From positions 2,976,001 to 3,040,000 of the forward strand of contig NZ_CP030048.1 of NCBI RefSeq assembly GCF_015291665.1: a stretch of 64,000 nt of DNA, read 5' to 3'. This DNA is from Bradyrhizobium sp. CCBAU 53338. Lineage in GTDB: Bacteria > Pseudomonadota > Alphaproteobacteria > Rhizobiales > Xanthobacteraceae. A program made the position numbers and the translations under genes. Below, one piece after another: positions 24,451 through 33,281 of this stretch; positions within the stretch are counted from its first letter, which is position 1; each line of letters begins with the position of its first letter. The notes under the pieces were generated by a model. It had not been told where the DNA came from. It ran no database searches and saw nothing but the letters and a program-made list of their open reading frames with translations.

Positions 24451-24520
24451 CAAAGGATAGCTCAGTTGGGTAGAGCAGGTGACGTTGAAATCATCGTGTC
24501 GCGGGTTCGATTCCCGCTCC
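24451..24520 (+). ncRNA. tRNA-like structure B (degenerate, no acceptor stem)
   Basis: It starts at the base after the CCA of element A. D arm is GCTC/GAGC with the canonical loop AGTTGGGTA. Anticodon arm is GGTGA/TCATC with an eight-base loop CGTTGAAA that again contains GAA. Variable region is GTGTC, and the T arm GCGGG/CCCGC is perfect with loop TTCGATT. Only GGA (24455-24457) and TCC (24518-24520) can pair as an acceptor helix, and no CCA follows. The elbow elements (D-loop GG, T-loop TTCGA) are intact while the charging end is lost, which argues against a working tRNA and for a tRNA mimic or relic. Confidence 0.7.
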
Positions 24521-24564
24521 AAGCGCTCCGTTTCAGCCTGAACAGCTGATACCTCTGACGAGGA

Positions 24565-24592
24565 CCGGACGCGCGCTTCAGTCGCAGTCCGG
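24565..24592 (+). other. Hairpin downstream of the tRNA-like elements
   Basis: CCGGAC (24565-24570) pairs with GTCCGG (24587-24592), with additional GCG/CGC pairing inside, followed by CCGTTTTG. It could be a weak terminator, attenuator or processing signal between the tRNA-like RNAs and slipin. Confidence 0.35.
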
Positions 24593-24856
24593 CCGTTTTG
24601 CCGCAAGGCTTTCCGTCCGAACTTTGACACTGTGAGACCGGCTTCGTGCTGCGGTGGATACCGCTTGCGCTGATGCCGGGTGGCTCCGCACGGCCGCGCG
24701 ACAGATGTCGCGCGATCGCGCGCGTGCGCCCGTCATCGTGCAAGCTCAAGCCACGGCCCGCCGATCTCTGCAGGAAGCGTCGTCCGCGTCCTCAATTCCT
24801 TTGCAAACGAAAACTGCCGTCCGGCATCCCGCCGGGCGCAACGAAGGAGGCGTGCC

Positions 24857-26008
24857 ATGACCTGGCATTTGCTGATGTTGAACGTGACGGTGAAGGATGG
24901 CGAGCGCGCGTTGCTGACGCGCAACGGACAGCTCGTGCGCGTTCTCGCGCCCGGTCGGCATCGCCTGTTCGATCCCCTGCACGAGCTGAAGGCCGAAGTG
25001 CTCGATGTGGTCCGCACCGAGTTCTCCGCGGATCGCTACGCGGTGCTGAAGGCCGCGCGGCCCGATCTGGCCGCCGAGCTGTTCGAGGCCGTCGAGACCC
25101 GCGCCGACGAGGTCGCCATCGTCAGCCTCGACGGCCGGCCCGTGCATCTGATGACGCCCTGGCAGGTGCGCGTCTACTGGAAGGTCGCAACCCGCATCGA
25201 TGTCGAGCGCATCGATGTATCGAGCGATCCCCGCGTCAACGCGCGGCATCTGACCATGATCGAGCGTAACCGCTCGACCGTGACGTCAGAGACGGTGGTC
25301 GAGAACCACGAGGCGGGTCTGCTCTACGTCGAGGGCCGGCTCGTCGAGCGGCTCGCGCCCGGCCGGCACGCCTTCTGGACCGTCGGTCGCAAGATCGAGG
25401 TGAAGCGCCTCGATCTGCGGCCCCAGGCGGTCGAGGTCACCGCGCAGGAGATGCTGACCAAGGATCGCATCGCGCTGCGTGTGACGCTGACGGCGTTCCG
25501 CCGGGTCGTCGATCCCGAGCGCACGGTCGCGACCGTGCCCGACGTGGATGCGTGGCTCTACCGGTTGGTGCAATTCGCGATCCGCGAGGCGGTCGCTGGC
25601 CGGACGCTGGACGAGGTGCTGTCTGCGAAGGCTGCGCTGGATGCGGAGCTGCGCGACTATGTGCGTGCACGCGTCGCGGTATCTGGTGTCGAGGTCACCG
25701 AGCTCGGCGTCAAGGACGTGATCCTGCCCGGCGAAATCCGGGAACTGGTGAACAAGGTGGTGGAGGCGGAGCGGGTCGCGAAGGCGAACCTGATCCGCCG
25801 GCAGGAGGAGACCGCGGCGACGCGTTCTCTTCTGAACACCGCCCGGCTGATGGAGGAGAACCCCTTGCTGCTTCGGCTCAAGGAGCTGGAGTCGCTGGAG
25901 CGGCTGGTCGAGAAGGTCGGCCGCATCGATCTCCACGCCGGCAGCGGCGAGGGCCTCGATGCTCTCCTGACCCGGCTCGTGCGCCTGAAGGCGCCCGAGA
26001 GCGCATAA
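24857..26008 (+). CDS. Soluble slipin (SPFH/band-7) with duplicated N-terminal module
   Basis: A 383-residue SPFH protein of the slipin type. The band-7 core is seen in VEVTAQEMLTKDRIALRVTLTAFRRVVDP (in part), AIREAVAGRTLDEVLS, and SGVEVTELGVKDVILPGEIRELVNKVVEAERVAKA. A coiled-coil helical tail follows. Unlike stomatin-type slipins it has no N-terminal membrane hairpin. Instead the module ALLTRNGQLVRVLAPGRH (about residue 20) is repeated as LLYVEGRLVERLAPGRH (about residue 157). The start is fixed by AAGGAGG at 24844-24850; the frame is open upstream through noncoding leader. Some bacterial RNA-repair gene sets are reported to include slipins; a link with the tRNA-like leader here is inference. 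Confidence 0.85.
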   Translation: MTWHLLMLNVTVKDGERALLTRNGQLVRVLAPGRHRLFDPLHELKAEVLDVVRTEFSADRYAVLKAARPDLAAELFEAVETRADEVAIVSLDGRPVHLMTPWQVRVYWKVATRIDVERIDVSSDPRVNARHLTMIERNRSTVTSETVVENHEAGLLYVEGRLVERLAPGRHAFWTVGRKIEVKRLDLRPQAVEVTAQEMLTKDRIALRVTLTAFRRVVDPERTVATVPDVDAWLYRLVQFAIREAVAGRTLDEVLSAKAALDAELRDYVRARVAVSGVEVTELGVKDVILPGEIRELVNKVVEAERVAKANLIRRQEETAATRSLLNTARLMEENPLLLRLKELESLERLVEKVGRIDLHAGSGEGLDALLTRLVRLKAPESA

Positions 26009-26012
26009 GCAG

Positions 26013-26036
26013 AAGGGCCGCCCACGGGCGGCCCTT
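26013..26036 (+). terminator. Terminator hairpin after slipin
   Basis: A perfect 10-bp stem (AAGGGCCGCC with GGCGGCCCTT) around CACG, four bases after the slipin stop. The T tract is short (CTTCATCC), so this may be a weak terminator or a transcript-end stabiliser. Confidence 0.7.
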
Positions 26037-26172
26037 CATCCATCCTCACAATTGTCGTCGTCTTGAACGCAGCTGCGCGCTGGCGCGACCCAAGATCATC
26101 AGACGCAACCGGATTGCGCACGCCATCGCCTGCGCCAATCTCGGCGCACAACCATGTCGGGCAGGGCAGGCG

Positions 26173-26919
26173 ATGTCTACTCTTGAGACCACCATCCGTC
26201 CGAAGGCCCAATCCGGCGAGTGGAAGGCGATCGTCATCCTGATCCTGCTCGTGCCCGTGCTGTGGTCGCCGCTGATCCTGTTTCGCTTCGTGCTGTTTCA
26301 ACCGTTCAATATTCCGTCCAGTTCGATGGCCCCGACGCTGGTCGTCGGTGACTACGTCTTCGCCGCCAAATTTGCCTATGGCTATGGCCGCTATTCGATT
26401 CCCTTCGCACCGTCGTTCATCTCCGGCCGTTTCCGTGCCGCCGATCCCGCCTATGGTGACATCGTCGTCTTCACGACGCCGAAGGACACCACGGTCGACT
26501 ATATCAAGCGCGTCGTCGGGCTTCCCGGCGACCGCATCCAGATGCGCCAGGGGCAGCTTGTCCTCAACGACATCCCGGTGGCGCGCGTCGCGCTGAAGGA
26601 GACGTTCGCCGGCTCCGCCTGCGGCGGCGAGGTCGGTGCCAAGGTCAAGCGCTGGCGCGAGACGCTGCCGAACGGAGTGAGCTACGTCACCTACGACTGC
26701 ATCGACGGCGGATTTCTCGACGACACGCCGGTCTACACCGTGCCCCCTGGCCACTTCTTCGCGCTCGGCGACAACAGGGACAACTCGACCGACAGCCGTA
26801 TGATGTCGGCGATGGGCTTCATCCCGATGGACAATCTCGTCGGCAAGGTGACGCGAATCTTCTGGTCGCTCGATTCCGAAGGCGAGCTCCGTGCGGAGCG
26901 GCTGGGGAAGGCGGGATGA
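26173..26919 (+). CDS. lepB: Type I signal peptidase
   Basis: A 248-residue inner-membrane serine protease that cuts signal peptides. One transmembrane helix (IVILILLVPVLWSPLILFRF) precedes the catalytic Ser51 in IPSSSMAPTL; the general base is Lys112 in DYIKRVVGLPGDRI; box E is ALGDNRDNSTDSR. The periplasmic part has an insertion with two cysteines (SACGG and YDC). The ATG at 26173 begins the usual N-terminus; the frame is open far upstream through noncoding DNA. Rhizobia often have more than one signal peptidase, so this may be an extra copy rather than the main one. Confidence 0.92.
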   Translation: MSTLETTIRPKAQSGEWKAIVILILLVPVLWSPLILFRFVLFQPFNIPSSSMAPTLVVGDYVFAAKFAYGYGRYSIPFAPSFISGRFRAADPAYGDIVVFTTPKDTTVDYIKRVVGLPGDRIQMRQGQLVLNDIPVARVALKETFAGSACGGEVGAKVKRWRETLPNGVSYVTYDCIDGGFLDDTPVYTVPPGHFFALGDNRDNSTDSRMMSAMGFIPMDNLVGKVTRIFWSLDSEGELRAERLGKAG

Positions 26920-26937
26920 GAGTGTGCCCCCAAGCAA

Positions 26938-26963
26938 AAACCCCGGCATCGCTGCCGGGGTTT
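26938..26963. terminator. Bidirectional terminator between lepB and groEL
   Basis: A perfect 10-bp stem (AAACCCCGGC with GCCGGGGTTT) with loop ATCGCT between two convergent genes. A-rich and T-rich flanks on each side allow use from both strands. Confidence 0.9.
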
Positions 26964-26994
26964 CGCATTTCGTATCTTGCCTGAATGGCCGGAC

Positions 26995-28680
<1,686 letters not shown>

Positions 28681-28995
28681 TTAGGCCGCCTTCTTCTTGG
28701 AAGCGGGGACGTCGAGGACGCCCATGATGTCGCTTTCCTTCATGATCAGCAGGTCTTCGCCGTCGATCTTGACTTCGGTGCCCGACCACTTGCCGAACAG
28801 CACGCGGTCGCCAACCTTCAGGTCGATCGGAACCAGCTTGCCGGCTTCGTCGCGGCCACCCGGGCCAACGGCGACGACTTCACCCTGGGAGGGCTTTTCC
28901 TTGGCAGTGTCGGGGATGATGATGCCGCCGGCGGTCTTCTCTTCTGCGTCGATGCGCTTGACCACGACGCGGTCGTGAAGCGGACGGAATTTCAT
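28681..28995 (-). CDS. groES: Co-chaperonin GroES (Hsp10)
   Basis: This 104-residue co-chaperonin opens [19 protein letters not shown], has the mobile loop [20 protein letters not shown], and the conserved [18 protein letters not shown]. It caps the GroEL ring. A lysine-rich extension (VPASKKKAA) follows the usual C-terminus. It has a good ribosome site (AGGAGAG) and is the first gene of the operon. Confidence 0.98.
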   Translation of the reverse strand: MKFRPLHDRVVVKRIDAEEKTAGGIIIPDTAKEKPSQGEVVAVGPGGRDEAGKLVPIDLKVGDRVLFGKWSGTEVKIDGEDLLIMKESDIMGVLDVPASKKKAA

Positions 28996-29038
28996 GCAGC
29001 TCTCCTAAGCATTTGCACGAGTTGATGATTTCAACGTG

Positions 29039-29065
29039 TTAGCAATCTGCGCCAGCGAGTGCTAG
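29039..29065 (-). promoter_or_regulatory. CIRCE element (HrcA operator)
   Basis: The 9-9-9 structure TTAGCAATC - 9 bases - GAGTGCTAG lies 43 bp upstream of groES. Compared with the consensus TTAGCACTC-N9-GAGTGCTAA it has one change in each arm. HrcA binding here would repress groESL under normal growth and release it on heat shock. Confidence 0.92.
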
Positions 29066-29078
29066 CGCAGGCGGAGCT

Positions 29079-29107
29079 GAAATAGGACAGGAAATTTGCG
29101 GGGGCAA
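29079..29107 (-). promoter_or_regulatory. groESL promoter
   Basis: On the minus strand, -35 TTGCCC (29102-29107) and -10 TATTTC (29079-29084) are 17 bp apart, just upstream of the CIRCE. This is the usual order (promoter, CIRCE, gene). The -10 match is modest. Confidence 0.5.
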
Positions 29108-29398
29108 GGGCTTCTAGCAGAAAAATTGGCGCTCTGAAGGCCCGCCTGCCAGAATCTCTTTACCATCGTTAACCGAATGCCGGAGGCCTCTCCGAGGCCC
29201 CTTCGGGGCCGTATTAGCACGGAGCGCGCTCTGCTGCTAAAGCATTGAATTTCAACAACTTGTTAAACTTTTAGGCTTGAGATGAATTGTCAGTTTGCGT
29301 CACATTTCTCTCATGTGAGCGCATCTCCGCCGGGTGGCTCGTAAGCTGCGTACCGGATCAAGCCACCCCAGAAATGCGCTCCTGCAAAGGAGGTTGGC
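29108..29398. other. Intergenic region between groES and usg
   Basis: About 290 bp without a gene. It holds a GGCCCC-TTCG-GGGCC hairpin near 29200 and the inverted repeat TCACAT-N7-ATGTGA (29300-29318) about 80 bp before usg, which may be a regulator site. No promoter is clear. The usg ribosome site AAAGGAGGT lies at 29386-29394. Confidence 0.4.
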
Positions 29399-29686
29399 AT
29401 GGGACTGCGGGTTGGGGGCGTTTCCGAAGACTTCCGGAAACAGATGCTGGGCTACGGGCTGACGACGGCGCAGATCCTCTACCGGATGCCGGATCATCCC
29501 TCGCTGCTTCAGACCTACGTCTGGCAGAACTACGACATGTTTCCGAAATTCCCCGCGCTGAGCGACTTCCTCGCGTTCTGGCAGGAGAAGCTCGACGGTC
29601 CGCTGCATTCGGTGACCGTCGCGCATTCCAAGCTGATCAAGCCGGCCGAGCTGCGCGCCGTGGACGGAGTGTTCCGGCTGCATTGA
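29399..29686 (+). CDS. usg: Usg-like protein
   Basis: This 95-residue protein matches the Usg family: DFRKQMLGYGLTTAQILYRMPDHPSLLQTY in pieces (LGYGLTTAQILYRMPDH) and FPKFPALSDFLAFWQ. The family was named from a gene upstream of a trp-region gene in other bacteria; its function is unknown. It is small and soluble and has a strong ribosome site. It stands alone here, away from tryptophan genes. Confidence 0.85.
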   Translation: MGLRVGGVSEDFRKQMLGYGLTTAQILYRMPDHPSLLQTYVWQNYDMFPKFPALSDFLAFWQEKLDGPLHSVTVAHSKLIKPAELRAVDGVFRLH

Positions 29687-29695
29687 CGGCGAGAT

Positions 29696-29776
29696 GCCGT
29701 AGGGCGCAGTTGCGAAGCGCAATCCGCCGCTGTCTGAAGGGCGGCGGGGTACGCCTGCGGCCAACCGCCCTACGGC
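29696..29776. repeat. Intergenic palindromic repeat (CCGTAGGGCG type)
   Basis: The end arms GCCGTAGGGCG (29696-29706) and CGCCCTACGGC (29766-29776) are perfect complements, with a second partly symmetric core between them. It lies between usg and the cupin gene. It is a different sequence family from the CCGGAATGACG repeats in this window. Confidence 0.65.
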
Positions 29777-29823
29777 TTCCGTTTCTGTGCTAGCCTCCCC
29801 CCATAACAACAGGGAGGCGGCCC

Positions 29824-30363
29824 ATGGCCAAGAAAACAAAATCGCGTAGCGCAGCGGTAACCGCGGTGAAGAAGCGTAGCGGCACCAAGCCCGCGGCCCG
29901 ATCATCAGCGCGCAAGACGGTGAAGTCGAAAGCGCGTGCGACGACAGCCAGGGTCGCGACGAAGAAGCCCGCACGCCGCAAGCAGCGCATCGCCATCAGC
30001 CATCACCGCGAGGAGGATTTCAAAGCCGACGGCCTGCGCGCCTACGCCAAGTACCGCGACCTCGGTATCGCCGCCGCGAGCGATGGCTTGGCGCAAGCTC
30101 ATGTCATCCGCTTGCAAGGTCCCTGCGATCCGGCTGAAGTCTCAAAACTGCACTTCCACGACGTCGACTTCCAGATGGTCTATGTTCTGAAGGGCTGGGT
30201 GAAGACCTACATGGACGGGCAGGGCGAGACGATGATGCTGGAAGGCAGCGCCTGGACCCAGCCGCCGAAGATCAAGCACATGATCCTGGATTATTCCGAC
30301 GACGTCGAACTGCTGGAAGTGATCCTGCCGGCGGAGTTCAGGACGGTCGAGTTGAAGGCGTAG
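29824..30363 (+). CDS. Cupin protein with histone H1-like basic tail
   Basis: A 179-residue protein in two parts. Residues 1-56 are almost entirely Lys, Arg, Ala, Thr and Ser with KKPAR/AARSSARKT-type repeats, like bacterial histone H1/AlgP tails that bind DNA or RNA. Residues 57-179 form a single cupin barrel: KLHFHDVDFQMVYVLKGWVK supplies the HxH...E-like metal box, and GSAWTQPPKIKHMIL the second box with His. The cupin ligand is unknown. The tail suggests location on nucleic acid. The codon usage is similar through both parts, so the fusion appears genuine. Confidence 0.75.
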   Translation: MAKKTKSRSAAVTAVKKRSGTKPAARSSARKTVKSKARATTARVATKKPARRKQRIAISHHREEDFKADGLRAYAKYRDLGIAAASDGLAQAHVIRLQGPCDPAEVSKLHFHDVDFQMVYVLKGWVKTYMDGQGETMMLEGSAWTQPPKIKHMILDYSDDVELLEVILPAEFRTVELKA

Positions 30364-30380
30364 AGCGCAAGTCTCTCCGC

Positions 30381-30424
30381 CCGTCATTCCGGGTTCGCGA
30401 CTTCGTCGCGCTCCGGAATGACGG
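30381..30424. repeat. Palindromic repeat between convergent genes
   Basis: CCGTCATTCCGG (30381-30392) and CCGGAATGACGG (30413-30424) are perfect complements around a partly symmetric loop region. A member of the CCGGAATGACG family, and a plausible transcript end for both the cupin and the nucleoside transporter genes. Confidence 0.7.
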
Positions 30425-30436
30425 TCTGAGAGATAC

Positions 30437-31687
30437 CTACGTCAACACCCCCACGATAGCCCCCATCAGACACGTCGTCAGCGTCCCCGACACGATCGAC
30501 TTCAGACCCAGCGCGTTGATCTCGTCGCGCCGCTCCGGCGCCATCACGCCGAGCCCGCCGATCATGATGCCGAGGCTGGCGAAATTGGCGAAGCCGCACA
30601 TGGCGTACAGCATGATCAGGCGCGAGCGCGGATCGAGGGTGCCAGGCGGCAACTTCGAGAAGTCGACATAGGCGACGAGCTCGTTGAGCACGGTCTTGGT
30701 GCCCATCAGGCTGCCGGCGGTGACGGCCTGGTCCCAGGGCAGCCCCATCAGCCAGCACACCGGCGCCATGATCAGTCCCAGCACGCGCTGCAGCGAGATC
30801 GCGGCGCCGCCAATATCAGGCAACAGTCCGAGCACCGCATTGGCGAGATAGACCAGCGCCACCAGCACCAGGAGCATCGCGACGATGTTGATCAGCAGCT
30901 CGATCCCGGCGCCCGTGCCTTTCACGATCGCGTCCATGGTGCCGGAGACCGCCATTTCGGGGTCCTCCAGCGCCCCGCCGGTGCGCTTGTCGGAGGTCTC
31001 GGGGATCATGATCAGGCTGACGAGGATCGCGGCCGGCGCGCCCAGCACGGAGGCGATGACGAAATGCGCGGCCGCATCGGGAATAAGAGGAGCAAGGAGC
31101 GTCGCATAGAGCACCAGCACGGTGCCGGCGATGCCGGCCATGCCGCCGGTCATCACCAGAAACAATTCGCTGCGCGACATCTGCGTCAGATACGGCCGCA
31201 CGAACAGCGGCGCCTCGACCATGCCCAGGAAGATGTTCGCGGCGGTCGAGAGCCCGACTGCGCCGCCGACCCCCAACGTGCGCTCCAGCAGCCAGGCCAT
31301 GCCGCGCACGATCGGCGGCAGCACGCGCCAATAGAACAGCAGCGTCGTCAGCACGCTCATGACCAGCACGATCGGCAGCGCCTGGAACGCCAGGATGAAA
31401 TCGGCGCCCGGCACCTTCAGGTCGAAGGGCAGGGGGCCGCCGCCGACATAGCCGAACACGAAGGAGGAGCCGGCGCGCGAGGCCGCCGAGATGGCGCCGA
31501 CCGCGTCGTTGATGGCGCCGAAGGCATGCGCCACGAACGGCACCTTCAACAGCACGATCGCGGTCGCGAAGGTGACGACGAGGCCGACCAGCGCCTGGCG
31601 CAACGAGACCGCGCGGCGATTCTCCGCGAGCGCAAACGCGATCAGCAGCAATGCGAAAACGCCGAGTGTCGATTGCAGCCGCAGCAT
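30437..31687 (-). CDS. NupC-type (CNT) nucleoside transporter
   Basis: A 416-residue inner-membrane symporter of the concentrative nucleoside transporter family. Landmarks are the N-terminal helix pair, SSFVFGYVGGGPLPFDLK, the substrate motif TAANIFLGMVEAPLFVRPYL, MTGGMAGIAGTVL, and MGTKTVLNELVAY with the late MYAMCGFANFASLGIMIGG. It imports nucleosides with protons or sodium. The ATG at 31687 is chosen because it opens the first helix; the frame is open 39 codons further upstream. Confidence 0.93.
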   Translation of the reverse strand: MLRLQSTLGVFALLLIAFALAENRRAVSLRQALVGLVVTFATAIVLLKVPFVAHAFGAINDAVGAISAASRAGSSFVFGYVGGGPLPFDLKVPGADFILAFQALPIVLVMSVLTTLLFYWRVLPPIVRGMAWLLERTLGVGGAVGLSTAANIFLGMVEAPLFVRPYLTQMSRSELFLVMTGGMAGIAGTVLVLYATLLAPLIPDAAAHFVIASVLGAPAAILVSLIMIPETSDKRTGGALEDPEMAVSGTMDAIVKGTGAGIELLINIVAMLLVLVALVYLANAVLGLLPDIGGAAISLQRVLGLIMAPVCWLMGLPWDQAVTAGSLMGTKTVLNELVAYVDFSKLPPGTLDPRSRLIMLYAMCGFANFASLGIMIGGLGVMAPERRDEINALGLKSIVSGTLTTCLMGAIVGVLT

Positions 31688-31848
31688 GATGTCCCCAAAC
31701 CCCCAATGATTATGGCCGCGCGTGCGTTGCAAAGGCAATGCCGGGAATATTGCTCGCCGTCCCGCTGTTGACATCCAGGTCCGTGTCGGCCACCCGGGGA
31801 GCATTACCGACGTCAGGGGCGGACCATCCGAGCGTGACCGAACAGGCG

Positions 31849-33081
31849 ATGTCTGAGCAGCCAGTATCCGTCAGTCCGCCGGTCAGCGCCGGTGAGCTTC
31901 TCCGCGCCTTCCTGTTCTTCCTGCTCTCGCGCAGCCTGTCACGCTTTTCCAGCCAGATCGCGGCGGTGGCGATTGGCTGGCAGATCTACGACCTCACCGG
32001 CTCGGCCTTCGACCTCGGCATGGTCGGGCTCGTGCAGTTCGCGCCGACGGCACTGCTCGTCTTCGTCGCCGGGCATGCCGCGGATCGTTTCGAGCGCAAG
32101 CGTGTGGTCCAGCTCTGCCAGCTCGTGGAAGCGGCGACCGCGCTTTATCTTGCCGCGATCACCTATCTCGGCGCGGTCAGCGAAGTCCAGATCTTCATCG
32201 CGACCTTCGTGCTCGGCATTGCCGGCGCCTTCGAGAGCCCGACCACCGCGGCGCTGCTGCCGCTGATCGCACCGCAAGGATCGCTCCAGCGCGCGACGGC
32301 GGTGGCCAGCGGGGCCGGTCAGGTCGCGACCATCACCGGGCCCGCACTCGGCGGCTTTGCTTACGCGATCGCGCCGCATCTGGCCTATGCCCTGATGTTG
32401 GTGTTCTGGATAGTCGGGATGATCCTGACCGGGTTTATCCAGCCGCGCCCGCAGGCGGTCGCCAAGGAGGGGACGGACGAGGACAACATCTTCGCCGGCG
32501 TCCGCTTCATCCGCCAGAGCCCGGCGATACTCGGCACCATCTCGCTCGATCTGTTCGCGGTGCTGTTCGGCGGCGTCACCGCGCTGCTGCCGATCTATGC
32601 CCGCGACATCCTCCAGACCGGCCCGGTCGGGCTCGGCGTGCTCCGCGCCGCACCGGCGGTTGGTGCGCTCTTGATGACCACGATCCTGGCGCGCCACTCG
32701 ATTGCACGGCACGTTGGCCTGCGCATGTTCCAGGCGGTGATCGTGTTCGGCATCGCCACCATCGTGTTCGCGCTGTCGTCCTGGATGTGGCTGTCGGTGC
32801 TGTCGCTCGCCGTCTTGGGCGCCGCAGACACGATCAGCGTCGTGATCCGCTTTTCGCTGGTGCAGCTCGCCACCCCCGACGAGATGCGCGGCCGCGTCGG
32901 CGCGGTCAACTTCCTCTTCATCAACGCCTCGAACCAGCTCGGCCAGTTCGAGAGCGGCGTGACGGCAGCCCTGTTCGGCGCCATGCCGGCGGCCGTGCTC
33001 GGCGGCGTCTGCACGGTCGCGGTGGCGCTGCTCTGGATGAAGCTGTTTCCCAGCCTGCGCCGGGTGGAGAGCCTGGAGTAG
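31849..33081 (+). CDS. MFS transporter (MFS_3/EntS-like)
   Basis: A 410-residue 12-helix carrier. Motif A is AGHAADRFERKRVVQL, and the domain-start SRFSSQIAAVAIGWQIYDLTGSAFDLGMVGL is typical of the EntS/MFS_3 exporters. The late SNQLGQFESGVTAALFG is also family-typical. It probably exports a small molecule; the substrate is unknown. It is divergent from the nucleoside transporter gene. The start may be the ATG at 31849 or a GTG at 31834. Confidence 0.88.
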   Translation: MSEQPVSVSPPVSAGELLRAFLFFLLSRSLSRFSSQIAAVAIGWQIYDLTGSAFDLGMVGLVQFAPTALLVFVAGHAADRFERKRVVQLCQLVEAATALYLAAITYLGAVSEVQIFIATFVLGIAGAFESPTTAALLPLIAPQGSLQRATAVASGAGQVATITGPALGGFAYAIAPHLAYALMLVFWIVGMILTGFIQPRPQAVAKEGTDEDNIFAGVRFIRQSPAILGTISLDLFAVLFGGVTALLPIYARDILQTGPVGLGVLRAAPAVGALLMTTILARHSIARHVGLRMFQAVIVFGIATIVFALSSWMWLSVLSLAVLGAADTISVVIRFSLVQLATPDEMRGRVGAVNFLFINASNQLGQFESGVTAALFGAMPAAVLGGVCTVAVALLWMKLFPSLRRVESLE

Positions 33082-33281
33082 GGAGCCAGGCTTCGACATG
33101 GCCGATATTGCGGCGCCTGGCCAACGAATGTCAAAAGAGTATCGGTTCGGCATCTGAATCGTGGTGGCGGCAGCGTCTGCCACCCGATACGGTTTCGACC
33201 AATAGCTAGAGCTGAGCAAAATTCAGCCATCGGGGACAAGCCCAGACGTTCATAAACGGGCCGGCCCAGGAGGGAACGGAT

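Larger units (their letters stand above)
24289..24856 (+). other. Long structured 5' leader of the slipin gene
   Basis: A 570-nt stretch without a credible protein gene. In order it holds: a pair of competing hairpins (24311-24346), two tandem tRNA-like structures (24371-24450 and 24451-24520), a further hairpin (24565-24592), about 250 nt with no structure I could pick out, and then the AAGGAGG ribosome site of slipin. The minus-strand reading frame over the first part is only the antisense of the tRNA-like sequence. Confidence 0.6.

Noticed and set aside
24371..24520. Two working tRNA-Phe genes
   Set aside because: Both anticodon loops contain GAA, but the acceptor helices are broken or displaced, one anticodon loop has eight bases, and the sequences do not resemble alphaproteobacterial tRNA-Phe as I know it.
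24295..24630. A 111-codon minus-strand frame over the slipin leader
   Set aside because: Its peptide (ESNPRHDDF, PESNRCLRVFSP) is the kind produced by translating the antisense of tRNA T and D arms. The region is better explained by the tRNA-like structures.
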